From assembly GCA_019722365.1 (NCBI GenBank), contig JADFUC010001333.1, positions 434,001-498,000 on the forward strand: DNA of 64,000 nucleotides, given 5' to 3'. The notes beneath the pieces were generated by a model. That model was not told where the DNA came from. It saw nothing but the letters and a program-made list of their open reading frames with translations, and ran no database searches. This document shows, piece after piece, positions 48,351 to 60,267 of the stretch. The number at the start of each line of letters is the position of its first letter. The stretch's first letter is position 1. The position numbers and the translations under genes are program-made. This DNA is from Lithospermum erythrorhizon. Taxonomy: Eukaryota; Streptophyta; Magnoliopsida; Boraginales; Boraginaceae.

Positions 48351-51136
48351 ATACAAGACGAAACAACCAACATGTGGAGCAGTTCAAACACTATTCAATT
48401 ACCTAAACCAATGTTGAATGGATCAAAACAATAGTAGATCACGTTGTAATCATGAAAATGACCAAGAACTATATAGTCATCCAAGAACTGGTTGGACACA
48501 GCACAAGGGCACAACAACCAAAAACGTATACAGTTACGATTTAGGAAACGTTAGTATGCAATATGGGAAACTCCTTGATCGATATCCTATTCGACTAGGT
48601 CCTTATCTTACTCAATAAAGTTCATCAAATCAATTACTATATATTACAATGCCTTGTTTGTATGTTTAAAGAAGATTTTATGTGCAAATTGTCATGACAT
48701 GTAACTTGTCACTACCTCTCCATCCCTCGACCGAAAAATTCAACTTGAATGACATCTGAATTGAATTTGAGCAAACTATAGTACTAGTAAAGTGAAACAA
48801 TTATATTACTCAATCCTATAATAAGGCCTTAATCTGGTCGAGTTAATTGATACTCGTTCCTAACCCGATTTTTTTGGGTAATAGGTCATATCCAGACTTG
48901 TTAACACCTTATATCACACGTCTAGCTCTAGATAAGATGACAAGAAAGAATGGCCCTGAAGAATTTTGTAAGACTCCAAGTTTGAAAGAGTCAAAGAAAT
49001 AATCATTTTGAATCATAATAAGTGGATCATATCATTCAAGTGCACACATGTGAAGATCTGAATATTGTTATAAAAGGGTATTGATCCAACGGTCACGGCA
49101 AGAAGTCACAGAAAATGAGACAGTAAATTATAGTGTAGGGTTGAGGGCATCACTTCCCAAGATTCTAAATACCTTCAAAATAAACAACCAATGACTGCCT
49201 CATGTCAAATCACAAAATAGAGAGCAGCTTTGCATGCGTGATAATGGACAGTCAATTTGGAACGAACAAAGACTCCTGATGATAAGCTTATTTTACAACT
49301 ATAGTTCATTTATGGAGATCTATTATTTCACACATGGAGATGCAGAATTTGTTTGAGGCTAGGGTCCACCCCCATTGCTTTGTATTCTTGTGAGTTGTGA
49401 CTATCTTTTTGGTCCAATTACTTCGTTCATATGTGATTAATAACTAGTTCGAGCAGGTATGGTAAATAGGACTACTGAAGATGTATTAGCGTATGTATCC
49501 GGTTGATGACCGGGGGTGGATCTAGCTCATTTCAAGAGTTGGTTCGAAATATATACTAATTTTTTTGAGGAATTTTAATGAAATATTGATAATAAAATTC
49601 ATACATTTTGTAGTCGAACCTTTCCTACTCTTCACGGCCGGTCCACATATTTTTCTGGCTTAGGCAAAATAAAATAGGGATTTAAAAGTAAATTAATTAT
49701 TTATTTGAAAAAAATAGTTAAGCTAGATGGAGAAAAAACAAATAATTCTAACTCAATAATGTATTTTCACATATATAATAGAATAAATACGACTTAATAG
49801 AATTTAAGATTGATCATAAATTGTAATAATATGGGCCAACTAAATATTACAATAAAATTTTAAAAATATGTATTTTTAGTTAAATAATTAAAATGGGATT
49901 TTAAACATACTAATAAAAGTAATAACAATAGCACAATAGCAAAATAGCAAAATAGTTAAATAATTAAAATGAGATTTTAAACATACTAATAAAAGTAATA
50001 GTAATATCAATAGCACAATACCAAAATGTGAGGAGCTACCATTATTCAAACCCTGCCAAATTTACTAGACATATTTACCAACTTAGCTAGCACAATTTCT
50101 GGTGATTCAAGTGATCAAGCTTGAACATGTTGAGGTCCGCCACTGTTGATGACTATTCGATAATACACATTATCGATGGTCTTACACTTAAAAATGTGTT
50201 TTAAGACTAAAACGAGTAGGGTTTGAAAAAGTGTTGGTTAAACACTATATGAATTTATCGAGTGAAATAATTATTTATATAAATTTCGATTATATATAAA
50301 AACGCGAAGCAATCTTGATTTTCACAGTCGAGTATCAAACATGTACCAGATATATCAATCCACTAACATTCCATGTACCACATTGCTCAATTCGCTAACA
50401 ACCTTGATGTAACTTGATATGAAACATCATCCTTACTATTTTCTAACTTATTTTTAACGTCAAGTAAAGCTACAACTGTTAAATTTAGAGCTTCCAAGTT
50501 ACCTTGTGTACTTGAAGCATGCTGCATAGTCATTATTACTTATTAGTAGCAAATGATATTTCATTTATTAAAAAAGTACCAAAGTACTAATATAGGTTGA
50601 TTTGGCATTACCAATTCCAGAAAATGCCATAATGAATAGTACATCCGACAGGACCTTCATGATACAAATAATAAAAAGGTCCCTTGCAGGCATTCATTAT
50701 TAATCTGATAATCAGTACCAATAATGCACTTTCAAATGTATCCCCAATTCAGTGTACGATAAACCTGAAATGGATAGCAGTAAAGTGGAAAACATTAACA
50801 TGGGTAAATGACTTTGAAGAGTCTCCTTTTAAGATTCTTCTTTTAAGTGTGGTAATAAAAGGTCAATATTATATAGTCTTATTTCTGTCATAACTCATAA
50901 GTTATAACAAGAAAGCTGTTTTCGAATTTAATATATACGTAGTAATAAGCAAGAAAGTGATAATCTAACAATATTAACATGTGCACAACAAAATATTAAT
51001 CATCTCTCAAAATGGTCAATCAAAGAGAATCAAATGCTACAACTTGAACATGGACATACAAAACAAAATCAAGAATGGTTACTCAGAGCTTACCAACCAG
51101 CCATGTTCATATTTTCATGAATACTGTTTGATTCTG
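48351..51136. other. Repeat-rich spacer without genes
   Basis: This is AT-rich DNA. A 75-bp tandem duplication lies at 49879-50028. GGGTGGATCTAGCTCATTTC near 49512 and CACGGCCGGTCCACATATT near 49635 look like degenerate transposon pieces. No coding region is convincing. Confidence 0.4.
49879..50028. repeat. 75-bp tandem duplication
   Basis: GTTAAATAATTAAAATGGGA begins at 49879 and GTTAAATAATTAAAATGAGA at 49954. Both continue TTTTAAACATACTAATAAAA and GTAATA. Two near-identical units. Confidence 0.8.
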
Positions 51137-52258
51137 TTAATTTACCAATCGATTCTTGTTATTTACAGTTCTTATGTTACATGATGACAATTTCTTGATT
51201 AGAATGATGAAGAGAATAAAAACAAAGAAACTTCCAGTTTGAGGATCCACGAAGAGAGAACAAACGGGGACATTAGTTGAATAACAACGTTCCATTCCTC
51301 TGTTATTGTATCTAGCTCCACCTCCTCCATTACTAGTTGGTGTACTTGAGCTTCTCTCTAGACTATGGAAAATAATCTTCCCTGATGAGTTCATTCTTGG
51401 ACTATCCACCAACATTCCCCGTGCCACGTAGTTTGTTTCTTGTTGTCTCCTCATTGGAACGTTCTCAGATGATGATGATGCAGCAGACTGATACCTTTTA
51501 GACTTCGTAACACCAATAATACCTCTTGGAAATGTGATATTATTCGACTTGTTGGATTCTGATGAATCCAACGAGAGTCTAGGGAGATCGTCGTGCTCAT
51601 GTCCCGAGGATGAAGAAGAAAGAGACATACGTGACGAAGATATCGAGACAGACTCGGTATCAGAGTCTTTCAATAATGGCAGATTAATTGATGAGTCTGA
51701 GGATAACGACGAAGATGTTTTTGAGCCCCTCTGGATTAAACTTTTTAGTGTATTTGAGGGCAATGTAGATTTTTGATTGTTTTCTTTTTCTCTTTGAGAT
51801 AGTTTTTTTAGGCCTAAAAGCTCCTTCCAACGACTAGAACATCGAGGAGCTTTAGGAGAAAATAGATATGAATTTGTTGTACATAGCTTTGGTGTATCAG
51901 GTGGCATAACTTCAGTTGACTTTGCCGTAGATGAAGCCACTGTCGACTTCATGTTAGTTATTTGTAGAGGCATGAGTTTTCCATTAGAGAAAAGCTCATC
52001 AGCAGGAAGCATGTTGACTGGATCATCTAGGCAAAACTCAAAGTCAACGAAATCTATTAGCTCAGCTTTCTCAGAAGTAGAAACTGGTGGCTGTTTTGGT
52101 TGATTATGAGGTTTTGGGTTGCTCCCTTTAGGCGTTTCTTGACGAATGTCTCTGCTTAGCCATCCGTAGGACGAGTATTTCGCAGCCGGGCAGCTCAAAA
52201 AAGCCTCCGGTGACATCGACAATTTGTCCATGCATGCTGATGCCATCCCAATTATCAT
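51137..52258 (-). CDS. Uncharacterised Ser-rich plant protein with PADELFSNGKLMPLQ motif
   Basis: A single exon encodes 373 aa from the ATG at 52258 (MIIGMASACMDKL); the Met at 52246 is an alternative. A TATA box, CCCATATATACCCC, lies on the minus strand at about 52412-52425. The conserved N-terminal part has ACMDKLSMSPEAFLSCPAAK, then IDFVDFEFCLDDPVNMLPAD and ELFSNGKLMPLQI. The middle has SPKAPRCSSRWKELLGLKKL and a Ser-rich basic stretch, and the end has GMERCYSTNVPVCSLF. The PADELF...GK.LPL motif is shared with membrane-associated kinase regulator (MAKR/BKI1) type proteins, but membership is not shown. The last about 40 residues (FFVFILFIILIKKL) are hydrophobic and may represent an unusual C-terminal extension. 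Confidence 0.72.
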   Translation of the reverse strand: MIIGMASACMDKLSMSPEAFLSCPAAKYSSYGWLSRDIRQETPKGSNPKPHNQPKQPPVSTSEKAELIDFVDFEFCLDDPVNMLPADELFSNGKLMPLQITNMKSTVASSTAKSTEVMPPDTPKLCTTNSYLFSPKAPRCSSRWKELLGLKKLSQREKENNQKSTLPSNTLKSLIQRGSKTSSSLSSDSSINLPLLKDSDTESVSISSSRMSLSSSSSGHEHDDLPRLSLDSSESNKSNNITFPRGIIGVTKSKRYQSAASSSSENVPMRRQQETNYVARGMLVDSPRMNSSGKIIFHSLERSSSTPTSNGGGGARYNNRGMERCYSTNVPVCSLFVDPQTGSFFVFILFIILIKKLSSCNIRTVNNKNRLVN

Positions 52259-52411
52259 GCAATGGAATTGCTTACTTATAAGTTGAGAAAAATGGTTTTG
52301 AAATAGATCTAGAAAGAGGAGGTGTATACTTGTATGTGTTGAGTGACAAAACAGTGAGCTATGATAAATTAGTTCTATGAGTATGAGTGTATGACCCGGT
52401 GGTATAATGTG

Positions 52412-52425
52412 AGTTGGGGTATATA
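52412..52425 (-). promoter_or_regulatory. TATA box of the Ser-rich protein gene
   Basis: The minus strand reads CCCATATATACCCCAAC, about 155 bp before the ATG at 52258, followed by a CT- and CA-rich leader. Spacing and context fit a TATA box with a leader of roughly 120 nt. Confidence 0.5.
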
Positions 52426-52931
52426 TGGGAGCAAAAAAAAGTACAGTGGGGTTACAGTTGTTGGCCAATAGAGAGGTGACAGGTAGGATATTGGTCAAAG
52501 TAGTTTCCTCATTCCAATTATTATTGTGTATGTTTATTTGGTTTTGTTTTGTGGGTAGAAAAATGGAGATTCAATTTGGGATGATGAGATGGTTGATATG
52601 TTCTTGGAAGTGTCCTATAAAGGAAATTTGGAGACGTGCAACTTATATAGCCTTAAAATCTTCAATTTTAAAAACAATAGTTGTGTCAGACTAGCATGAT
52701 AAGTAAAGAAATCATATTAATATGTCAAATTATACAAACACACGAGCAAGACATCTCACACATACAATATCTAAGGAATTCACCAAAGAGGAAATTCTAA
52801 AAATACAAACTGGAAACAGGACAATACATGACTATTAACCCTTGGTATACATATGAAAAGAAACAATGATATTGAAGTTTTAATTGAAAACTAGCCGAGC
52901 TAGGTCGTCTAGTTCACCAGTTGGCAGTTGC

Positions 52932-53318
52932 CTACTTGTTTGATGGTGGTGGAGTGAGGAATGGAATCCCTGGAATAGATGGCATGGAAGGGAAATTTGG
53001 GAGAGTAGGCATGGAAGGGAAGTTTGGGAGTGTTGGCATAGGAGGCATTGGTGGTAGAGCTGCTGGTTTTGGCAGACTCGGCATGTTTGGGATCGATGGA
53101 ATAGTTGGTTGCGGTTGTGCTGGAAGCGTTGGAATGGATGGCATTGGTGGCAGAGCAGCCGGTTTTGGGAGACTCGGCATGTTTGGGATAGTTGGCAATC
53201 CAGGCAAGGTAGGAGGATTCAATTGTAGTAGATCACGAGCAGCGTTGCATTTCTGGTTGCTTGTGATGGCGATGAGAGCGAGAACGAAGATGCATATGAA
53301 AACAATTTTATTAGCCAT
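52932..53318 (-). CDS. Small secreted proline-rich protein
   Basis: A single exon encodes 128 aa. Residues 1-26 are a clear signal peptide (KIVFICIFVLALIAITS), with cleavage probably after QKCNA. The mature chain begins ARDLLQLNPPTLPGLP and consists of Pro every third or fourth residue in PxMPxxP/PTLP steps. The block NMPSLPKPAALPPMP occurs twice, and PTLPNFPSMP twice, so the gene grew by internal duplication. It ends IPFLTPPPSNK. Such short Pro/Leu-rich proteins (PELPK or AHRD-type) are found in the cell wall. Lack of SPPPP motifs argues against an extensin. The plus-strand open frame at the same place is a Gly-rich shadow. Confidence 0.85.
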   Translation of the reverse strand: MANKIVFICIFVLALIAITSNQKCNAARDLLQLNPPTLPGLPTIPNMPSLPKPAALPPMPSIPTLPAQPQPTIPSIPNMPSLPKPAALPPMPPMPTLPNFPSMPTLPNFPSMPSIPGIPFLTPPPSNK

Positions 53319-55289
53319 GGTGATATATGTAGACCTTGAACTTCTTGGAATACTTTTCTTGCAGTATAAAAGAGTATGTTACTAGAATATGTATGAGAAA
53401 TGTGTTATAGGAGAAGAGATCAAATAAGCCATTTATAACAACATATGGAAATCATTACATTAAAAATGAGACCTGGTTTTGACCATATGGCTGGCTTGGT
53501 TCTTTATTGGTACTATAGTTGAACAAATGAAGATTGATACCTCTAAGGTAGTTGATTTTCAAGCCATCATCAACCTATAACAACATTTGCAGATAAATGT
53601 AGGTGAGCAATACTCCCTCAATCTCAAACTAACCTAACTTTTTTCAAACAAATAGTCAACCAACTTTTGAAACAAATCAAACAATAGTTCATCCAAATGT
53701 TACTTTTAGTTTTTATCAATCGATTGATAACATTAGATACATATCATTATACTTGCATCCTATTAGGCTGATTATTGTAACAGATTGCCTCGTACAATAA
53801 AACATCTTAATTATTTGATATTGTTAATCATGCTGGTGGCCTTGATAAGAAGCCTGGAGGCTTTACATGATTTTCGGATGCATTACTATCTATAAAATAA
53901 TACCACATCGATTATGAAATAAATATGCAGACTCAGCAAAGGTGTTTATAAACAAAAGATGTTGCACCTTAATCCTTACTTACCTGGACGGGGTCTATGG
54001 ATGATCATTAAGCTCCATGTCCTAGAGTTGTGACCTCCATTGCACTTTGGAGGGGTGCCTCTCTATGGTCTCCTCTCAGTAGGAGGCGGCGATAAATAAT
54101 TTGTGGCGGTGAAGGAGGCTGCGTTCGCGGCCACAATCTGGCTAAGTTTAATTATTATTATAACCGTCTAGATTTATAATAGAAGACATTTGAATGAGTA
54201 TATTAATGTACTAGAGGCGGCATACGCCCTCTCATTTCTAAACTGTATCCAAGTCATCATCATGCAACATTCAGTGAGCAGGACGGGCCTAAATGCACAC
54301 TGACTTAATCAAGGCTAGCAGAGAATCATCCATTCTCAGATCAGGTCATATAGTAACTTTGCATGCACTAGATGACTTTGTGAAGGCACATAGGATAATT
54401 TGAGAGAAAACATCTAACAATTTATTGAAAGGTCACATGTAAAACATGTGGCATCGTGATTCGAAGAGGCACAAAAGTACTTTAAGTGTTCGATTTTCGT
54501 TAACAAAAATGTCCGATCTAACACATCTTCAAGTTAAACATATATTTCCTTCATTTTTTTTTACTTTTTATCCTAGCAAAACTTTCTTGTTTTTTCTTTG
54601 TTGTCATTTACATTTTTTTATGTACTTTTTATCTTTTAACATTATATCCTTAAACATTAAATGCATTTGAGTAATTTTTTATTCTTTAATTTGAATATTT
54701 TAATGAGAATTCGTAGAAGGTCAAGATTTCATACTCTTATAAATGAGGATACAAAAGTAAAACAACATTTACTTGTCATTCTAGTTTGAAAATTGGATAT
54801 GTTTAATTGTCATTTTAGTATAAAAAATTATTATTTTATATTTTCAATGTTAATTTTTTGACTATGTTTTGTTATTAAATTATCAACCAACTAATGATAT
54901 AATTTTAATTATTTTAAAAATAGTAATTTATTGTTCGGTTTGATTCTACGGAGTAATAAATAAACTTGACAAAATCATTTTCATGAGTTAAAAAACAAGA
55001 CAATCATTTCATATCTAAATGGATTGCTTTTTCCAATATCCTATGATAATAAAATCAGCAATTCAGATTGAATTGTCTGATCCAACGGACAAGAAAAGCA
55101 CAGATCATCACTTCCACTCTCCACACACTCCTTTTCCACACACAAAAGCTTAGAAAGCAGACAAGAAAACCTTAAACAAGTACACAATTCAGTGTAATGG
55201 GTCCTCTTGTGCTAGTGGGTACCCAATAACTAAAGCTTTTGAGAAGGAGTCATCATCAATTCAACTTTGGGTCCTTTTGGTACCATTTA
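53319..55289. other. Repeat-containing spacer without genes
   Basis: TACTCCCTCAATCTCAAACT at 53611 looks like one end of a Stowaway-type MITE whose partner I did not find. At 53995-54135 a GC-rich block (GGACGGGGTCTATGGATGATC, GACCTCCATTGCACTTTGGA, GGGTGCCTCTCTATGGTCTC) looks like a dispersed repeat, but I cannot name it. The rest is AT-rich. Confidence 0.4.
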
Positions 55290-55545
55290 ACTAACTCTTA
55301 TCTTGACCCGACAGTTTATAAAAATTAATAATTATTTCATGTCTCAACTCAACAATTTATAAAAGAATAATTATTTCAATTTTCGAGTACTTTTGGCGTA
55401 TTATTTAAATATCCCATATCTCGAACCGATAGTTTATGAAAGAAATGATCATTTCAACTTTCGAATACTTTTAACGCATTACTCAAGTGTTTCATATCTC
55501 GACCCGATAGTTTACAAGAATAATCATTTCAACTTGGGTTAGCCA
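55290..55545. repeat. Degenerate tandem repeat, unit about 77 bp
   Basis: TCTTGACCCGACAGTTTATA (55301), TCTCAACTCAACAATTTATA (55342), TCTCGAACCGATAGTTTATG (55419) and TCTCGACCCGATAGTTTACA (55497) start successive units, each followed by ATNATTTCAACTT-like sequence. Spacings are 41, 77 and 78 bp, so the first unit is partial. Confidence 0.7.
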
Positions 55546-55563
55546 ATCAACTCCTCTTTGCTC

Positions 55564-55985
55564 CAAAGATTCCATCTTTTTCAAAGAATTAGTCTTTAGA
55601 ATAAATACTCCCTTGTGAAAGCTACTTAGTCCTTTAATGGTATGCATGAGTTCTATGCCTCTATCTTATTATATGCAATTGGAAATCATTAAGTTGGAAG
55701 AAATGGTTTATTTTCTGCTTTTGTGTGATATATAAGTTATGTTATTGCAGTTTTATTGAGTTTTCCGAGTTCAAAGATTCCATCTTTTTTCAAAGAATTA
55801 GCTTCTACAAGAAATATTATCTTCTGATTGTTACTTAGTCCTTTCATGGTATGCATGAAATTTATGATTCTGTGTTATTTTATGTCAATTGAAAATCATA
55901 AAGTTAGAAAAAATTTATTTAAATTTATGCTTTTGTGTGATATATGAGTTATGTTATTAAACTTCTATTAGGTTTTTTGAGCTGA
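55564..55985. repeat. 208-bp tandem duplication upstream of the NAL1-like gene
   Basis: Unit 1 starts CAAAGATTCCATCTTTTTCA at 55564; unit 2 starts CAAAGATTCCATCTTTTTTC at 55772. Both continue with CTTAGTCCTTT(A/C)ATGGTATGCATGA, then TGCTTTTGTGTGATATAT(A/G)AGTTATGTTATT. The two copies show about 15-20 percent difference. They lie in the leader or proximal promoter of the protease gene. Confidence 0.85.
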
Positions 55986-56567
55986 AGCTTTTTTTAGCTG
56001 TTTCTTTGTGTTGATTGTGTCTGCTAATATGACCATGCGAGCAAGAATTATTGTGATGACTATTTTTGCCTTGTTAAGTTATACTTCTCTTGTTTCCAGC
56101 ATCATGGGTAACTTTATTTAATTTAAAGGTATAGTCTTTTAGTTATAATGTTGTTCTCGTTGCGAATTTTTGTGTGTATGCTAGTTGCTAAGTTCTTACA
56201 CTTTCACAATGTTGCAAGAATCCTTTACGAATAGGTTTGACTTCATTGGCGATGTAAGGTACTTGAGCCATATAGAAGAAGATATAGAGGGGGGAGAGGG
56301 GAGGGGGGTTGCGTGTGAATGTTAACTATGTCCCCGTGATTCTTATTTTTCAAGATACATTTGAGTTAATTGGTTTTGGTGAAAAGGATGTGCAAATTGA
56401 CAAGAGCATTCAATTTGACACTTCATGACTGTAATGAGTGTGTGGATCATTTCATTTTCTTACTTTTCTAATGCAAGATTTCAGCTGATTTATAATGAAC
56501 ATTCCTCCACTTTTTCACTATGCAGTGACATTCCTCCTAAGACTAGTGTTTTCTTGTTGAATCCAAG

Positions 56568-59500
56568 ATGGATCGAGCAAAGTCAAATGCCAAAAACCAC
56601 TGTTCTGGTTCCACACCATCCGAGGAATCAGCCTTAGACCTTGAGAAGTACTGTTGTAGTCATTCCAATATGCCTTCATTTAGTTCCCCAACACTCCAAC
56701 CTTTTGCGTCGGCTGGACAACATAGTGAGGGAAATACTGCTTATTTCTCATGGCCTAGTAGAAATGATGCTGCTGAAGAGAGGGCGAATTATTTTGCCAA
56801 TCCGCAGAAAGTTGTTCTATCAGAAACTGTCAAGCGGTTGCCAGAGGGGAACCGAGCGACTAGCCTACTTGAGCTCATGACAATAAGGGCATTTCATAGC
56901 AAGATATTGCGTTGTTACAGTCTGGGAACGGCAATTGGGTTTCGTATCAGACGTGGTGTTTTAACAGATATACCAGCAATTCTAGTATTTGTATCTCGCA
57001 AAGTTCATAAGCAGTGGCTAACACCCATTCAGTGTCTACCAACTGCGCTGGAGGTGACAAAAAGTGTTTATTTCCAACATGTTTGGTGTTTAAAAGGACC
57101 TCCTACTTAAATCAGGAAGGAGGGAGTATTTGATAGTGACGATAAACTAGATTATAAATTTCAGGGTCCAGGTGGTGTTTGGTGTGATGTGGATGTGGTG
57201 GAATTCTCATATTTTGGTGCACCGGAGCCAGCACCCAAGGAACAGTTATACACAGAGATTGTAGATGATCTGCGTGGCAGTGACCTTCACATAGGTTCAG
57301 GTTCTCAGGTAAATTGCAGTTCCATTGCCGCCTGGTATTGATATATGATACGAGCTTCAGGTCTCTTGGTTGATACTCCGTATATGTTAAGGACCACTCA
57401 CCTAAAATGCTTTTGCTTGATAGGATTCCTTTGAAATAATACATGAAAGTTGTTTAATGTCGGCCGACCCTTGATTCCAGTGAAACTGTCATAGAATACA
57501 ATAGGAAATCATAAAAGCATCCTAGAGTGAATACACCCAAAAACAGTAGGTGTATCACTCAGCTCGGAGAGTATTTTAAATGTATGTTTCAGACATATCG
57601 TATTCACACACAAAGAATGATGATTTTCTCTCGTTCACCACTTACAAGGCAATTCGTTTTGAATACCAAAATTTAACTTGTTGATTTACCTTTACTCCAA
57701 AATGCTTTAGGTGGCTAGTCAAGAGACCTATGGGACCTTGGGTGCAATTGTACATAGCCAAACTGGCAGTAGACAAATTGGTTTCCTCACTAATCGTCAT
57801 GTCGCTGTTGACTTAGATTACCCAAATCAGAAAATGTTCCATCCGTTGCCACCAACACTTGGACCTGGTGTATATCTAGGAGCGGTAGAGAGAGCTACTT
57901 CATTTATTCGAGATGATCTATGGTATGGAATCTTTGCTGGAATGAATCCAGGTTGGTTAATGACTCAAAGAAATGTATATTGAACAAATTCACTTAATAG
58001 AATCATGCATGTTAGGTTGTCAAATACTGACCCCTTATTTATACATATATTTTGCAATCTGAATATTCATTTCTTATGTTTAGTTGGCATGACTTGCAAG
58101 TTGCAGCTAATTGCTTGACCGTTTCTTTGATGGGGCTTTAACGCTGTTAATATTAGGGAATAATATTTCTCCTATATTTTTTCATCATAGACTGAGAATT
58201 GAGTATCGTGGGATTGCTACCAATTAAGAGTTTTTAGATATTTTGAATTTCAAAAATTAGTTATAAAACCATATGTTTGTTCCATTTTGAAGAGGAGGCT
58301 GCTATCAAGCAGTTCATTAGCCAGTTGATATATATCTGGATTTAGTTCAGTATGAACAAGGTAATTAACCTCTTTAGATGCTTCTACTTGTCTACTTAGC
58401 TGATGAATTTGGATTCAATTTAGTATATATAATGATTTAAACACCTATGAATGCTTGTCCTTGTTAACTTAGCTGCTGAATTGGTTTTACACTTCCAGGA
58501 TTCTAATGTTGTCTTATAATTCTTACATCGTTCAGAGACATTTGTAAGAGCAGATGGAGCATTCATTCCTTTTGCTGACGATTTTGATATGGACACTGTC
58601 ACTACATCTGTCAAAGGCATTGGTGAAGTCGGAGATGTGAAGATTATAGATTTGCAATCACCTATCAGTAGTCTTATAGGGAAGCAAGTAATGAAGGTTG
58701 GAAGAAGTTCTGGTTTGACCACTGGGACTATATTAGCATATGCACTCGAATACAATGATGAAAAAGGCATATGCTTCTTAACTGATTTTCTTGTTGTGGG
58801 TGAGAACCAACAGACTTTTGATCTGGAAGGAGACAGTGGAAGCTTGATAGTTTTAAGAGGTGCAAATGGAGAGAAGCCACTACCGATTGGCATTATATGG
58901 GGAGGAACTGCCAACAGGGGCCGTCTGAAATTAAAAGTAGGCCAACCACCAGAAAACTGGACTAGTGGAGTGGATCTTGGGCGGCTGCTCAATTTCCTTG
59001 AACTTGATCTCATTACAAATGACGACTCATTAAAAGGTAGGTATTTCTTTTTCTTATTGCTGGTTGACATCATGTTTGAACACAATCCCAGTCGTGGTAT
59101 TCTTTCATTAATGTGCGAACCACCGTAAATGTTTAGGAATTCACTAAATTATACTAACTCCTGATATTCTATAAGCTGTATACGTGACAAATTCTGTAGC
59201 CATTGTCTTGAAATGTAAGATAAAACTGGATTGTACTACGAGAGTGGCTTCATGTTAGAAGTTGGTAAGCTTTGCGAATCGGTCCATAACTACTATCTGC
59301 TATCTTCATCTTCTTCATTACTTCAGCAGGGGTATTGCTTGATAATTTTGGTACTTCGATATTTTTCATGTTTCATTGTTGTAGTTGCTGCACAAGAGCA
59401 AATAGCTGCTTCTGCAACAGTAGTTGGCTCCACGGTCGGAGATTCTTCACCTCCCGATGTGATGCTCCCCAAGGACAGCACAGAGCCTTTAGGCCTTCAC

Positions 59501-59791
59501 ATTCAACAAATTCCAGTCGAAGAGAGTGCTGGTGGCCCTGATATCAACTCATCACCACCAGTTGAAGAAGGCTTCACTGCTGGTCCAAGCGTTGAACACC
59601 AGTTTATTCCTTGCTTCAACACACAGTTACCCCTTCATCGGAATGATGAACAAGAAAGACTCGAGTCGAAAAATCTATCTGCACTGAAGCGTGGCTCTGA
59701 TGAGGATATTGGATTTTCTTTGCAATTGGGTGATAATGAACCCAAGAGAAAACGCTCAGAACCTCCACCAAGTGCAGAAGAAACAGAATGA
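56568..59791 (+). CDS. NARROW LEAF1-like trypsin-type serine protease
   Basis: Five exons, 56568-57053, 57165-57308, 57711-57951, 58536-59036 and 59385-59791, encode 592 aa, close to rice NAL1. The N-terminal part (about 1-95) is Ser-rich and disordered. The body carries the protease fold: TSLLELMTIRAFHSKILRCY, GTAIGFRIRRGVLTDIPAIL and PGGVWCDVDVVEFSYFGAPE. The catalytic triad is visible as His in FLTNRHVAVD (near 240), Asp in FVRADGAFIPF (near 297) and Ser in LEGDSGSLIVLRG (near 391). The C-terminal tail is acidic and Ser/Pro-rich, with NEPKRKRSEPP as a possible nuclear signal. NAL1 in rice affects leaf width, vascular pattern and auxin transport by degrading regulators. A leader exon probably includes the sequence just before 56568. 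Splice phases agree throughout. Confidence 0.93.
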
Positions 59792-60267
59792 AGTTTTGTT
59801 GTCTTGAGGTTTCACTTGACACTTGAATTTTATCTGGATTTTAGTTTGAACATGTCATGAGAAACCACAAAAAACGGTGTCATTTGCACTGCAGTGCCTT
59901 GTTATAACAAATTACCACCATAACCCTGTTTATTACGGAGTATAACGGTGTAATTGATTTGTTTGTTCGTTTGAGCTAAATTATCTAACTAGAGACTGCA
60001 CTTCACTCTTAGGTCAATTTGGAAACAATCATTCTGTTTTCACAGGAGTAAGGTTGCGTACTAGCTTAGGCGCACTTCTTTAGAGGCATTGGGACATGTT
60101 AATGTTGAAATTATCCAATTAAAGACTGTTTTAAAATAAGTAATGTATAATTTATTACTATCAGTACTCACCAATATATACAGTTTCAAGAAGTTACTTT
60201 CTAAAGGTAAATTTGGAATCAAGGATTCAGAGATCTAAAGAGAATGAAAGGAAAATATAAAATCAAT
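59792..60267. other. Convergent 3' ends of the NAL1-like and LRR kinase genes
   Basis: This 476-bp spacer holds both 3' UTRs. No other gene or repeat is visible. Confidence 0.4.

Noticed and set aside
52921..53385. A 154-codon Gly-rich open frame on the plus strand (MAVAYLFDGGG...)
   Set aside because: It is the complement of the Pro-rich protein gene; Pro codons read backwards as Gly. The minus-strand frame has a signal peptide and known composition.
58420..59085. A 221-codon open frame on the minus strand
   Set aside because: It overlaps exon 4 of the NAL1-like gene, which has the catalytic motifs and proper splice borders. It is a shadow.
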